Assembly: GCF_036327775.1 (NCBI RefSeq)
Contig: NZ_CP109598.1
Span: 1,550,001-1,614,000 of the forward strand
DNA from: Streptomyces sp. NBC_01498
GTDB lineage: Bacteria > Actinomycetota > Actinomycetes > Streptomycetales > Streptomycetaceae
Direction of reading: 5' to 3'
Length of the DNA stretch: 64,000 bases
Shown: positions 28,178 to 37,211 of the stretch, one piece after another
How positions within the stretch are numbered: position 1 is the stretch's first letter
How the letters are laid out: the number at the start of each line of letters is the position of its first letter
Notes under the pieces: model-generated
Databases searched by the model: none
What the model was told of the DNA's origin: nothing
What the model saw: only the letters and a program-made list of their open reading frames with translations
Program-made: the position numbers and the translations under genes

Positions 28178-29179
28178 ATGGTCCCCCTTCCGCCCCGTAT
28201 GAGCCACCGCACCGCCTTCGTAGGAGGCGTGGCCGCCCTGGTGGTGGCCGGGCTGCTCACCTGGTGGCTGGTGCCGTTCGGGGAGAAGTCACCGAGCGGC
28301 GCGCTCACCTTCAGCACGGGCGTGACCAGCGGCGTCTACGAACGCTACGGGGACCTCCTCAAGGAGGACCTCGCCAAGGACCTGCCGCACGTGTCGATAG
28401 AGCTGCGCGAGAGCGAGGGCTCGCAGGAGAACATCTCGCGGGTGGCCGGGGGGACGGCCGACTTCACCATCGCCACCGCCGACGCCGTCGCCAAGTACCG
28501 GCGGGACAACGGGCCAGGCGCGGCCCGGCTGCGCGGCTGCGCGCGCCTCTACGACGACTACGTCCAGCTGATAGCGGCGAAGGACTCGGGCATCGACCTC
28601 GCCAAGGACCTGCGCGGCAAGCGGGTCGGCGTGGGCCAGGAGGGCTCCGGGGTGCGGCTGGTGGCGGACCGGCTGCTGACCGCCGCCGGGCTGCATCCCA
28701 CGAAGGACGTGACGGCCGTCTCGGCGGGCATCGACACCATGCCGGGTCTGCTGGAATCGGGCGAACTCGACGCCTTCTTCTGGTCCGGCGGCCTGCCGAC
28801 CGCCTCCGTACAGAGGCTGTCGGAACGCTTCGACATCAAACTGGTGCCCCTCGACGACGCCCTGGTGCGCAGGCTGCACGACACGGCCCCGGTGGACACG
28901 CGCTACTACCGCTCGGCGGTGATGCCGGCCGACGCGTACGAGAAGGCGCAGGACGGTACGGCGGTGCCGACGGTGGCCGTGGCGAATCTGCTGGTCACCA
29001 CGGACCGCATCGACGCCGAACTGACCGAGGGGTTCACCCGCACCGTGATCAGGAGCCGTGACCGGATCGGCAAGAAGGTGCACCCGGCCCAGCTGGTGGA
29101 CCTGCGGACGGCGATCTACACCGATCCGCTGCGTCTGCACGACGGCGCGATGCGCTACTACCGGTCGGTCAAGCCGTAG
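28178..29179 (+). CDS. TAXI family TRAP transporter solute-binding protein
   Basis: 333 residues. One N-terminal hydrophobic segment (AFVGGVAALVVAGLLTWWLV, residues 13-32) serves as signal anchor or signal peptide. The mature part shows the TAXI pattern: FSTGVTSGVYERYGDLL, SEGSQENISRVAGGTADFTI, GKRVGVGQEGSGVRL and GLLESGELDAFFWSGGLPT. TAXI proteins bind small acids such as glutamate for TRAP permeases, but no TRAP permease gene is adjacent. It lies just beyond the GluK kinase gene, convergent, so a sensory role alongside that kinase is possible but is inference. Confidence 0.87.
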   Translation: MVPLPPRMSHRTAFVGGVAALVVAGLLTWWLVPFGEKSPSGALTFSTGVTSGVYERYGDLLKEDLAKDLPHVSIELRESEGSQENISRVAGGTADFTIATADAVAKYRRDNGPGAARLRGCARLYDDYVQLIAAKDSGIDLAKDLRGKRVGVGQEGSGVRLVADRLLTAAGLHPTKDVTAVSAGIDTMPGLLESGELDAFFWSGGLPTASVQRLSERFDIKLVPLDDALVRRLHDTAPVDTRYYRSAVMPADAYEKAQDGTAVPTVAVANLLVTTDRIDAELTEGFTRTVIRSRDRIGKKVHPAQLVDLRTAIYTDPLRLHDGAMRYYRSVKP

Positions 29180-29353
29180 GGCGGACGTGCCCGCACCGCC
29201 GACCGTCCCGTCACCGGCGGCCAGACGGCAGACGGCAGACGATCAGGAAGACCGCCCTCGGTAGGAGGGTCGTCCCCGGACCGGGTCTCGGGAGTCCTCC
29301 GAGGAGAGCCCTCGGTGCGGCGCCCTCGGCGGAGGGTCCCGGCGGCGCGTCCT

Positions 29354-30775
29354 TCAGGAGGAGGGCGACGACCTCGGGACCGAGAGCGTCACCCGCAGCC
29401 CGCGCGGCTCCGCGTGTTCGTACGCGAGTGTCCCGCCGCCCGCCGCGAGCAGTGCCCGCGAGATCGACAGGCCCAGACCCGACCCCTTGACGTTCTGATG
29501 GCGGTTGCTGCGCCAGAAGCGGTCGCCGATCCGCTGCATCTCGTCGTCGGAGAGTCCCGGCCCGCCGTCGGTGACGACGACGGTGGTGCGGTCGTTGTCG
29601 CCGCGCGCGACCCGGACGTCCACCTCGCCGCCCTCGGGCGTGAACTTCAGGGCGTTGTCCACGATCGCGTCGAGCGCGCTGGAGAGCGCGACCGGGTCCG
29701 CCCAGCCGGTGACCGCACCCGTGCTCCCCGTGAGCCGTACGCCCTTCTCCTCCGCGTACGCCCGCCAGGCCGCGACGCGCTCCGAGGCCAACGCCCCGAC
29801 GTCGGTGAGCCGCAGATCGGCGGGGGCGTGTTCGGCCAGCGCCAGGTCCAGCAGGTCGTCGAGCACCTGCCCGAGCCGCTTGCCCTCCGTACGGACGGAG
29901 GCGATCTCCTCGTTCCCGGCGGGCAGTTCGAGGGCGAGCAGTTCGATCCGCAGGAGCAACGCGGCCAGCGGGTTGCGCAGTTGGTGGGAGGCGTCGGCGA
30001 CGAAGGCGCGCTGCTGCTCCAGTACGTCCTCGACGTTGTCGGCCATCTCGTTGAAGGAGTGGGCGAGCCGGCGGAGTTCGGGCGGTCCCCCGGCGGCGGC
30101 GACGCGGGACTTCATCCGGCCGGTCGCGATGTCGTGCGTGGCGGCGTCCAGGACCCGTACCGGACGCAGCACCCAGCCGGTCAGCCGGAACGCCGCCCCC
30201 ACGGCGAGCAGCATCGCGGCGGCCTCCCCGGCGGCGATGTACAGCCAGCCTTCGAGAATCCGCGAGCGCATCCGGCCGGTGGGCGAATCGGTGACGACGA
30301 CGGCCACGACGTCCCCGTCCCGTACGACCGGTGACGCGACGATCAGCCGCCCGTGCCCCTGCCAGGGCCAGACCTGCCGGGGATCGTCGCTGCGCCGCCC
30401 CAGGAGGGCCTCCTGGAAGGCCAGGCGCCCCTCCCCCGTCCGGGGCACCGTCCAGCCCTCGGGAGCCCGTGCCATGGCCTCTCCGTTGCGGTAGAAGACC
30501 CCTGCCCGGATGCCGTACACGTCGAAGTAGCGGGTCAGCTCCTCCTCCAGCATCAGACTGCGCTCGGACCCGGCGACGGCGCCGGAGCCCGCGGTCTCCG
30601 TGTCGCCCTCGCTGACGAACTGCGCGAGCGCGGCGACCCGCGCCGTGTCGTCGATCCGGTCGACGACGACGTCCTGCTGCTGGGCCGCGGCGAGACTCAC
30701 GGCGAGCGGGAAGCCGAGCGCGAGGAGCACGCCCGCCATGAGGACGATGAGCAGGGGCAGAAGTCGGGAACTCAC
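29354..30775 (-). CDS. gluK: Sensor histidine kinase GluK-like
   Basis: 473 residues from GTG at 30775, 6 bp after the response-regulator stop, so co-translated. Two membrane segments (LLPLLIVLMAGVLLALGFPL near residues 5-25 and LYIAAGEAAAMLLAVGAAF near 178-197) flank an extracytoplasmic sensor of about 150 residues. HAMP (LRPVRVLDAA), HisKA with phosphoacceptor His in DASHQLRNPL, and HATPase boxes N (IVDNALKF), G1 (DGGPGLSDDE) and G2 (GSGLGLSISR) follow. In S. coelicolor the syntenic pair GluR-GluK controls glutamate uptake; assignment here rests on divergence from gluABCD. Confidence 0.85.
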   Translation of the reverse strand: MSSRLLPLLIVLMAGVLLALGFPLAVSLAAAQQQDVVVDRIDDTARVAALAQFVSEGDTETAGSGAVAGSERSLMLEEELTRYFDVYGIRAGVFYRNGEAMARAPEGWTVPRTGEGRLAFQEALLGRRSDDPRQVWPWQGHGRLIVASPVVRDGDVVAVVVTDSPTGRMRSRILEGWLYIAAGEAAAMLLAVGAAFRLTGWVLRPVRVLDAATHDIATGRMKSRVAAAGGPPELRRLAHSFNEMADNVEDVLEQQRAFVADASHQLRNPLAALLLRIELLALELPAGNEEIASVRTEGKRLGQVLDDLLDLALAEHAPADLRLTDVGALASERVAAWRAYAEEKGVRLTGSTGAVTGWADPVALSSALDAIVDNALKFTPEGGEVDVRVARGDNDRTTVVVTDGGPGLSDDEMQRIGDRFWRSNRHQNVKGSGLGLSISRALLAAGGGTLAYEHAEPRGLRVTLSVPRSSPSS

Positions 30776-30781
30776 CGGGAA

Positions 30782-31495
30782 CTACGGTCCTTGATGGGCG
30801 GCGGGGGCGACGAGGCGGTAGCCCACGCCGCGCACGGTCTCGATCAGCGCCGGCATACCGAGCTTGGAGCGCAGGGACGCCACATGCACTTCGAGGGTGC
30901 GCCCCGTGCCCTCCCAACTGGTGCGCCACACCTCGCTGATGATCTGTTCGCGACGGAAGACGACGCCCGGACGCTGCGCGAGGAGCGCGAGCAGGTCGAA
31001 CTCCTTGCGGGTCAGCTGCACCGCGACGTCGTCCACGGTGACGCGGCGGGTGGGCAGTTCGATGAGGACCGGCCCCAGGCGCAGCGAGTCCCCGCCGACC
31101 GCCCCCGCCTCCTCGCCGCCGACGCTGCGCCGGCTGACGGCGTGGATCCGGGCGAGCAACTCCCCGGTGTCGTAGGGCTTGGTGACGTAGTCGTCCGCGC
31201 CGAGGTTCAGTCCGTGGATACGGGACCGGACATCGGCCCGCGCCGTCACCATGATCACCGGGGTCGAGCAGAGTTTGCGGATCTTGCCGCAGACCGCGTA
31301 GCCGTCCTGGTCGGGCAGGCCGAGGTCGAGGAGCACCACGCCGAAGGGGGACTTGGTCCCGTCGGTCACCGGCAGCAGGGCCTGGAGGGCCTCCTCGCCG
31401 TTGCGGGCGTGGGTGACGTCGAAGCCGTGTCTCGCCAGTACGGCGGCGAGGGCCGCCGCGACGTGGTCGTCGTCCTCGACGAGCAGCAGCCTCAT
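30782..31495 (-). CDS. gluR: OmpR-family response regulator GluR-like
   Basis: 237 residues from ATG at 31495 with GGAGGG just before it. Receiver domain: acidic pair in LLLVEDDDH, phosphoacceptor Asp in VVLLDLGLPDQDG (near 56), Thr in MVTARAD and Lys in VTKPYDTGE. Winged-helix OmpR/PhoB domain in the C-terminal 100 residues (VQLTRKEFDLLALL, RTLEVHVASLRSKL, ETVRGVGYRLV). Divergent from gluA with 251 bp between them, where it is expected to bind. Confidence 0.88.
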   Translation of the reverse strand: MRLLLVEDDDHVAAALAAVLARHGFDVTHARNGEEALQALLPVTDGTKSPFGVVLLDLGLPDQDGYAVCGKIRKLCSTPVIMVTARADVRSRIHGLNLGADDYVTKPYDTGELLARIHAVSRRSVGGEEAGAVGGDSLRLGPVLIELPTRRVTVDDVAVQLTRKEFDLLALLAQRPGVVFRREQIISEVWRTSWEGTGRTLEVHVASLRSKLGMPALIETVRGVGYRLVAPAAHQGP

Positions 31496-31575
31496 GGCCC
31501 TCCTCCGTGGTGTGGCCGTCACAGTACGTACCAGGGCATCCACGCCCATGGCTGCCGCGACAGTCAAGTCACTTC

Positions 31576-31638
31576 CCGTTAAGGGACGGTTTCCGTTACC
31601 CACCCGGTACGCCGAACCGGCCGTCTTCACACGGTGTG
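31576..31638. promoter_or_regulatory. Candidate operator sites between gluR and gluA
   Basis: Direct repeats CCGTTA at 31576-31581 and 31593-31598 (17 bp apart) and an 11-bp near-palindrome CACACGGTGTG at 31628-31638 lie in the shared divergent region. These are the most structured elements there and are candidates for GluR or another regulator; binding is not shown. Confidence 0.4.
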
Positions 31639-31746
31639 TCCGGTTGCGGCCGGATCGTTATGCTCAATTTCCCCTCAGATGTAATGACGCTGGTCGCAGT
31701 GCGTGACTAAGGTCCTCCCAACCGAGGAGGACGGAGCAAGAAGCCG

Positions 31747-32532
31747 ATGAGCGGAGTTTCAGTGACCAAGGAAACCGGGGGCGCCGCGCCGGCGTCGGGC
31801 GACCTGGTCGTGCTGAGCAACGTCAACAAGCACTTCGGCGCGCTGCATGTGCTCCAGGACATCGATCTGACCATCGCCCGGGGCGAGGTCGTCGTCGTGA
31901 TCGGGCCCTCCGGGTCCGGCAAGTCCACACTGTGCCGCGCCATCAACCGTCTGGAGCCGATCGACTCCGGCAGCATCTCGCTGGACGGAAAGCCTCTGCC
32001 CGCCGAAGGCAAGGAACTGGCCCGACTGCGCGCCGACGTCGGCATGGTCTTCCAGTCCTTCAACCTCTTCGCGCACAAGACGGTCCTGGAGAACGTCACT
32101 CTGGGGCAGATCAAGGTCCGCAAGAAGGACAAGGCCGCGGCGGACGAGTTCGCCCGGAGCCTGCTCGACCGCGTCGGCGTGGCCAACCAGGCGGACAAGT
32201 ATCCCGCGCAGCTCTCCGGCGGCCAGCAGCAGCGTGTGGCGATCGCCCGCGCGCTGGCCATGGAGCCCAAGGTCATGCTCTTCGACGAGCCGACCTCGGC
32301 GCTCGACCCGGAGATGATCAACGAGGTGCTCGAAGTCATGCAGCAGCTCGCACGTGACGGCATGACCATGGTCGTAGTGACCCACGAGATGGGCTTCGCG
32401 CGGTCCGCCGCGAATCGGGTCGTCTTCATGGCGGACGGCCAGATCGTCGAAGAGGCGACGCCGGAGCAGTTCTTCACCAATCCTCGCAGCGACCGGGCCA
32501 AGGACTTCCTGTCCAAGATCCTGCACCACTGA
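31747..32532 (+). CDS. gluA: Glutamate ABC transporter ATP-binding protein GluA
   Basis: 261 residues from ATG at 31747. Polar amino acid transporter ATPase: Walker [10 protein letters not shown] near residue 58, Q-loop [14 protein letters not shown], signature [15 protein letters not shown], Walker [13 protein letters not shown] and switch His in [11 protein letters not shown] second possible start, GTG at 31762, has GGAG 5 bp upstream; the core fold begins after residue 20 either way. First gene of gluABCD; 38 bp separate it from gluB. Confidence 0.95.
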   Translation: MSGVSVTKETGGAAPASGDLVVLSNVNKHFGALHVLQDIDLTIARGEVVVVIGPSGSGKSTLCRAINRLEPIDSGSISLDGKPLPAEGKELARLRADVGMVFQSFNLFAHKTVLENVTLGQIKVRKKDKAAADEFARSLLDRVGVANQADKYPAQLSGGQQQRVAIARALAMEPKVMLFDEPTSALDPEMINEVLEVMQQLARDGMTMVVVTHEMGFARSAANRVVFMADGQIVEEATPEQFFTNPRSDRAKDFLSKILHH

Positions 32533-32570
32533 GCTGCCCGTAACTTTCGAGACAACGAAGGATGTTGACC

Positions 32571-33416
32571 ATGAATCTCCGTAAAGCAAGCGCCGCTGCC
32601 GCCGCCGTACTGGTCCTTTCCCTGACCGCGACCGCCTGTGGTTCCGGTGACAGCGACTCGGCGGGCGAAGAGGGCGACAGTGGTGCCAAGAAGATCACCG
32701 TCGGCATCAAGTTCGACCAGCCCGGTATCGGTCTGAAGACCCCGGACGGTTCCTTCGCCGGCTTCGACGTGGACATCGCGACGTACGTGGCCAAGGAACT
32801 CGGTTACGCCGACAAGGACATCACGTTCAAGGAGACCCCGAGCGCCGACCGTGAGACCGCTCTGGAGCGCGGCGACGTCGACTTCATCGCGGCCTCCTAC
32901 TCGATCACCGACGAGCGCAAGGAGAAGGTCGACTTCGCGGGACCGTATCTGCTGGCCCACCAGGACCTGCTGATCCGCGCGGACGACAACATCGCCGAGG
33001 GCTCGGACCTCAACGGCAAGAAGCTCTGCTCCGTGACGGGTTCCACCTCGGCGCAGAACGTCAAGGACAAGGTCGCCCCCAAGGCGCAGCTCAAGGAGTA
33101 CGGCACGTACTCGGAGTGCATCGACGGACTGGCGGGCGGCGCCGTCGACGCGCTGACCACGGACGACTCGATCCTCGCCGGTTACGCGTCGCAGGAGCAG
33201 AACAAGGGCAAGTTCAAGCTCGCCGGTCTGAGCCTGAGCAACGAGAACTACGGCATCGGTGTCAAGAAGGGCGACACCAAGCTGGTCGACGACATCAACG
33301 CCGCCCTGGAGAAGATGGTCTCGGACGGCGCCTGGGACAAGGCCGTGCAGGACAACTTCGGTCCGGCCGGGTACAAGAACGAGCCCGCCCCGAAGATCGG
33401 CGCCATCGTCAGCTGA
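32571..33416 (+). CDS. gluB: Glutamate-binding lipoprotein GluB
   Basis: 281 residues from ATG at 32571 with GAAGGA 8 bp upstream. Lipoprotein signal RKASAAAAAVLVLSLTATAC with the lipidated Cys near residue 22. SBP family 3 features: GFDVDIATYVAKELGY, FAGPYLLAHQDLLI, DLNGKKLCSVTGSTS and GGAVDALTTDDSIL. It captures glutamate (possibly aspartate) at the membrane face and delivers it to GluCD. A strong hairpin follows before gluC, which may keep gluB mRNA more abundant than the permease message. Confidence 0.94.
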   Translation: MNLRKASAAAAAVLVLSLTATACGSGDSDSAGEEGDSGAKKITVGIKFDQPGIGLKTPDGSFAGFDVDIATYVAKELGYADKDITFKETPSADRETALERGDVDFIAASYSITDERKEKVDFAGPYLLAHQDLLIRADDNIAEGSDLNGKKLCSVTGSTSAQNVKDKVAPKAQLKEYGTYSECIDGLAGGAVDALTTDDSILAGYASQEQNKGKFKLAGLSLSNENYGIGVKKGDTKLVDDINAALEKMVSDGAWDKAVQDNFGPAGYKNEPAPKIGAIVS

Positions 33417-33458
33417 ATCGGCGGGCCTCGCGGCCCGTCCGGTCCATTCGGCGCAGAT

Positions 33459-33490
33459 GTGGCGCGCCGCCCGTGAGGGTGGCGCGCCAC
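33459..33490 (+). terminator. gluB-gluC intergenic hairpin with GTGA tetraloop
   Basis: GTGGCGCGCC (33459-33468) pairs with GGCGCGCCAC (33481-33490), and the stem continues through GCCC/GGGT to close on GTGA, a GNRA-type loop: 14 bp with one G-T pair. With no T run and genes continuing downstream, it is more likely an mRNA-stabilising or partial-attenuation element than a full stop. Confidence 0.8.
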
Positions 33491-33521
33491 GCCATCAACA
33501 AACGCGAGAGCGCGGGAGATC

Positions 33522-34190
33522 GTGTTCGACTTTCTTGAAGGTTACGACCTGCTCGGGGCGTTCTGGGTGACGGTGCAACTCGCCGTCTTCTCCGGAATCG
33601 GCTCCCTCATCCTGGGCACCATACTTGCCGCGATGCGGGTGAGCCCCGTTCCGCTGATGCGTGGATTCGGCACGGTCTACGTGAACGTGGTCCGGAACAT
33701 CCCCCTCACCGTCATCATCGTCTTCTCCTCCCTCGGTCTCGCCGATGTCTTCGGAATCACGCTGGGCGCGGCCGACGACTTCGAGGCACTGAGTTTCCGG
33801 CTGGCCATTCTCGGACTGACCGCCTACACGGCCGCGTTCGTCTGTGAGGCCATCCGGTCCGGCATCAACACCGTGCCCGTCGGGCAGGCGGAGGCGGCGC
33901 GGGCCATCGGGCTGAACTTCACCCAGGTCCTGACGCTCATCGTGCTGCCCCAGGCGTTCCGTTCCGTGATCGGGCCGCTCACCAACGTACTGATCGCGCT
34001 GACGAAGAACACGACGGTGGCCGCGGCCATCGGCGTGGCCGAAGCCGCCCTCCTGATGAAGGAGATGATCGAGAACGAGTCGCAACTCGTCCTGATCTCG
34101 GCGATCTTCGCCTTCGGGTTCGTGGTCCTGACACTGCCGACCGGCCTGATTCTCGGCTGGGTCGGCAAGCGAGTGGCGGTGAAGCGATGA
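33522..34190 (+). CDS. gluC: Glutamate ABC transporter permease GluC
   Basis: 222 residues from GTG at 33522 with GGGAG close upstream. HisM-type permease with about five membrane segments; the EAA loop coupling to the ATPase is seen as VPVGQAEAARAIGLNFTQVL. Overlaps gluD by 4 bp (ATGA), so the two permease subunits are co-translated. Confidence 0.94.
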   Translation: MFDFLEGYDLLGAFWVTVQLAVFSGIGSLILGTILAAMRVSPVPLMRGFGTVYVNVVRNIPLTVIIVFSSLGLADVFGITLGAADDFEALSFRLAILGLTAYTAAFVCEAIRSGINTVPVGQAEAARAIGLNFTQVLTLIVLPQAFRSVIGPLTNVLIALTKNTTVAAAIGVAEAALLMKEMIENESQLVLISAIFAFGFVVLTLPTGLILGWVGKRVAVKR

Positions 34191-35122
34191 CTTCCGTTCT
34201 GTACGACGCGCCGGGTCCCGGCGCCAAGCGGCGAAACATCGTCTACTCGGCGGTCTTCCTGGTCCTGCTGGCCCTGGGCGTGTGGTGGGTCTACTCCGCC
34301 ATGTCGGACAAGGGGCAGCTGGACTCGGCGAAGTGGAGCCCCTTCACCGAGGGCCAGGCGTGGACGACGTATCTGCTGCCCGGTCTGGTCAACACGATCA
34401 AGGCCGCGGCGCTCGCGCTCGTGATCGCGCTGCCGCTGGGAGCCCTCTTCGGCATCTCGCGGCTCTCCGACCACCGGTGGGTCAGGGTTCCGGCCGGTGT
34501 GGTCGTGGAGTTCTTCCGCGCGATCCCCGTGCTGATCCTGATGGTGTTCGCGAACCAGTTCTACTCGGAATACACGGACATCAGCTCCGACATGCGTCCG
34601 CTGTACGCGGTCGTCACCGGCCTCGTGCTGTACAACGCGTCGGTCCTGGCCGAGGTCGTCCGCGCGGGCATCCTGTCGCTGCCCAAGGGGCAGACGGAGG
34701 CCGCCAAGGCGATCGGTCTGCGCAAGGGCCAGACGATGCGCAGCATCCTGCTGCCGCAGTCGGTGACCGCGATGCTGCCGGCGCTGGTGAGCCAGCTCGT
34801 CGTGATCGTGAAGGACACGGCGCTCGGCGGCGCGGTGCTCAGCTTCACCGAGCTGCTGAACGCCCGGAAGACGCTCGCCGCCAACTACGGCAACGTCATC
34901 CCGAGCTTCATCGTCGTCGCGATCATCTTCATCCTGCTGAATCTGCTGCTCACGACCTTCGCGTCCTGGCTGGAGAAGCGGCTGCGCCGCGCGAAGCGGA
35001 GCACCGGCGCTGTGCTGACGGGCGGGGCCATGGACAATCTGAGCGCCACCGGGAAGCCGGGTACGGACCCGATGAGCAAGACGGGCCAGGCCACCGGCGA
35101 CGGTGGGGGCGGCACCGGGTAG
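34187..35122 (+). CDS. gluD: Glutamate ABC transporter permease GluD
   Basis: 311 residues from ATG at 34187, overlapping the gluC stop. One N-terminal membrane segment (IVYSAVFLVLLALGVWWVY) precedes the HisM-type core; EAA loop LPKGQTEAAKAIGLRKGQTM. The last 45 residues are a hydrophilic Gly/Thr tail outside the fold. Last gene of gluABCD, followed by a terminator hairpin. Confidence 0.94.
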   Translation: MTSVLYDAPGPGAKRRNIVYSAVFLVLLALGVWWVYSAMSDKGQLDSAKWSPFTEGQAWTTYLLPGLVNTIKAAALALVIALPLGALFGISRLSDHRWVRVPAGVVVEFFRAIPVLILMVFANQFYSEYTDISSDMRPLYAVVTGLVLYNASVLAEVVRAGILSLPKGQTEAAKAIGLRKGQTMRSILLPQSVTAMLPALVSQLVVIVKDTALGGAVLSFTELLNARKTLAANYGNVIPSFIVVAIIFILLNLLLTTFASWLEKRLRRAKRSTGAVLTGGAMDNLSATGKPGTDPMSKTGQATGDGGGGTG

Positions 35123-35139
35123 ACCCGGTTCACGCAGTG

Positions 35140-35167
35140 CCGCCGGGCCCGGAAACAGGCCCGGCGG
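35140..35167 (+). terminator. Terminator after gluD
   Basis: CCGCCGGGCC (35140-35149) and GGCCCGGCGG (35158-35167) form a perfect 10-bp stem with an 8-nt loop, starting 18 bp after the gluD stop. Confidence 0.85.
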
Positions 35168-35311
35168 ACCCGACGGAGGCAGCGGCGCGCGGCGTCGCTG
35201 CCTCCGTCACTTGACGCAAGCACCCGCAGTAGGTTGCATACGTTCTGTGATCGCTCCCGGGGTTCCAACCGCCAATCGCCACTTGACCGTACGGGCCGGA
35301 GGGGTCGCGCC

Positions 35312-37015
35312 GTGGACCCGGTGATCGTCGTCGGCGCGGGCCCTGTCGGGCTCGCGCTCTCACTCTGCCTGGCCACCCAGGGTGTTCCCACCGTCGTGCT
35401 GGACGAGGGGGCGGGCGGTGACGAGCCGCGCCCGGCCCGTACGGCGGTACTGAGGCCGGACACCGCCGCTCTGGTGGCACGGCTCGGCTGCTCCACGCTC
35501 CGTGACGAAGGAGCCCAGTGGGTCGGGTGGCGACAACTGCGGCGCAAGCAGCAGATGCGCCGTCTGCGACTCGGTGACGCCGACGAGGTGGGGGGCGCGA
35601 GCGCGGCCGTCGGTACTGTTCCCGGCGCGCTGGGCGCCGCCGCCGGTGACGGCGAACGCGCCGACGCGGTCTTCCCCTCGCCTTTACACCTGCCGCAGCA
35701 CGCGCTCACCCGCGGCCTCCGGGACGCCGCCGCACGGCACGAACTTGTGCGGCTGGTGCCGGAGAGCCGGCTCGACTCGCTGGAGCAGGACCCCCGGGGG
35801 GTCACGGTGCACACCCGGGGCCCCGGGGCGACCTGGTGGCGCGGAAGCCATGTGGTGGGCTGCGACGGCGCCAGGTCCACCGTCCGCAAGCTTTTGGGTG
35901 TCCGCTTCCCGGGCCGTACGGCGGTGGAGCGGCACGCGGTCGCCGCGCTCCGCGTCGAACTGCCCTGGCCCGGCGAGGCCGTGCTGCACCGTCAGCCGCC
36001 GTGGCGCGGGGGCGGCCAGGAGGTGTCCGCCCGACCGCTGCCCGACGGCGCCTGGCGGCTGGACTGGCTGCTGCCGGCCCGGGGCGAGCTGGTCACACCG
36101 GAGGCGCTGGTCGAGCGGGTACGGGACACCCTGGCCGGCTGGTGCGGCGAGGCGCCGCCGTACGACCTGCTGGACACCGGCGTGTACACGCTGCACCACC
36201 GGCTCGCCCGGCGCTGGCGCGTCGACCGGGCCTTCCTCGCCGGGGACGCCGCGCATCTGCTGGGCGCGCTGGGGACCCAGGGCCTCGACGAGGGGCTGCG
36301 GGACGCCGAGAACCTGGGCTGGAAACTGGCCCACGCCTGGCACCACGGGGCGTCGGAGACCCTGCTGGACAGCTACCAGGCGGAGCGCCGTACCGCCGTC
36401 GCCGCACGGCTGCGCGCGGCCGACCAGTCGCTGACGATACTGCGGGGCGGCGGCGGGCTGCGTACGTACCTTCCGGGCACGGCGCGCGGCCACGACACCC
36501 TGCTCGCCGACGGGCATCTGGGGAACGGGCCGCTGGGCGCGCCTCCGGCCTACCCGCACTCCCCCCTCGCGCCCCCGCACGCCGAGGGGCACACGACGGT
36601 GGACACCCGGACCGGGGCGCCCGTGGCCGACGTGCTCGTGACGGCGCCCGACGGCACGACCGTACGGCTGCGGGACCGGCTCGGCAGGGGCAGGGCACTG
36701 GTGGTGCTGGTCGCGCCGGGGACCGGTGTGTGGGACCGGAGGCACTGGCTGACCGCCGGGGTGATGCCTCGGCTCGCCGAGGCCGTGGCGGCGCTGCCGG
36801 CACCGTCCGAACTGCTGGTCACCGAGAGCTACCCGGGGGCGTCCGCCCACACGGTGCTGCTGGTCCGGCCCGACGGGCATCTCGTCGCGGCCTTCGGCGG
36901 GGTGCGCCCCGACGAGCTGTACGCCGCCGCCGACGCCGCACGTGGGGGTGGTCCCGGGCCCTCGTCGGCGAAGGGCCGCGCCGGCCGCACCGACCGAACC
37001 GTGAACATCAATTGA
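35312..37015 (+). CDS. FAD-dependent monooxygenase (PheA/TfdB-like aromatic hydroxylase family)
   Basis: 567 residues from GTG at 35312, with GGAGGGG 7 bp upstream. N-terminal Rossmann motif VIVVGAGPVGLALSL, the DG motif in VVGCDGARSTVRKLLG near residue 190, the GD motif in FLAGDAAHLLGALGTQGLDE near residue 312, and a C-terminal thioredoxin-like domain. The GD region normally reads GDAAHxxxPxGGxGxNxGxxDA; here the Pro and the GG are replaced, so flavin or substrate contacts may differ. Such enzymes hydroxylate phenolic or polyketide-like substrates; none is indicated by neighbours. Its stop overlaps the -35 of the next transcription unit. Confidence 0.85.
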   Translation: MDPVIVVGAGPVGLALSLCLATQGVPTVVLDEGAGGDEPRPARTAVLRPDTAALVARLGCSTLRDEGAQWVGWRQLRRKQQMRRLRLGDADEVGGASAAVGTVPGALGAAAGDGERADAVFPSPLHLPQHALTRGLRDAAARHELVRLVPESRLDSLEQDPRGVTVHTRGPGATWWRGSHVVGCDGARSTVRKLLGVRFPGRTAVERHAVAALRVELPWPGEAVLHRQPPWRGGGQEVSARPLPDGAWRLDWLLPARGELVTPEALVERVRDTLAGWCGEAPPYDLLDTGVYTLHHRLARRWRVDRAFLAGDAAHLLGALGTQGLDEGLRDAENLGWKLAHAWHHGASETLLDSYQAERRTAVAARLRAADQSLTILRGGGGLRTYLPGTARGHDTLLADGHLGNGPLGAPPAYPHSPLAPPHAEGHTTVDTRTGAPVADVLVTAPDGTTVRLRDRLGRGRALVVLVAPGTGVWDRRHWLTAGVMPRLAEAVAALPAPSELLVTESYPGASAHTVLLVRPDGHLVAAFGGVRPDELYAAADAARGGGPGPSSAKGRAGRTDRTVNIN

Positions 37016-37041
37016 CCGTCGTCCGGATCACATGGTGTACT
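37012..37041 (+). promoter_or_regulatory. Promoter of the leader peptide-cysteine dioxygenase unit
   Basis: TTGACC (37012-37017), 18-bp spacer, TGTACT (37036-37041). The predicted start falls on the GTG at 37049. The -35 overlaps the stop codon of the FAD monooxygenase gene. Confidence 0.7.
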
Positions 37042-37048
37042 CCGGAGC

Positions 37049-37135
37049 GTGACTGACACTGCTGTACGCCTGTGGCGGAGAGTCCATATGGACTTGCTCC
37101 GCTATGCGGGCTGCGTGTGTCGTCCGTCCTGCTGA
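37049..37135 (+). CDS. Cysteine-rich leader peptide, 28 codons, leaderless
   Basis: GTG at 37049 to TGA at 37133-37135. It contains RLWRRVHMDLLRYAG and ends CVCRPSC. The segment (R)RVHMDLLR matches the small leader peptides found upstream of sulfur and cysteine genes in actinomycetes, which end in Cys-rich runs. The predicted transcript starts at the GTG, so there is no ribosome binding site. It lies 76 bp before the cysteine dioxygenase start. The likely role is attenuation: ribosomes stalling at the Cys codons when cysteine is scarce would change expression of the downstream genes. Too short for most ORF callers. Confidence 0.8.
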   Translation: MTDTAVRLWRRVHMDLLRYAGCVCRPSC

Positions 37136-37211
37136 ATTCGCCCCCCACTTTGCAGCGCTCGTCGTGTCGGCACCTGACGGCGCACCCCCGCGAACTTCCA
37201 GGACGGTTCTC

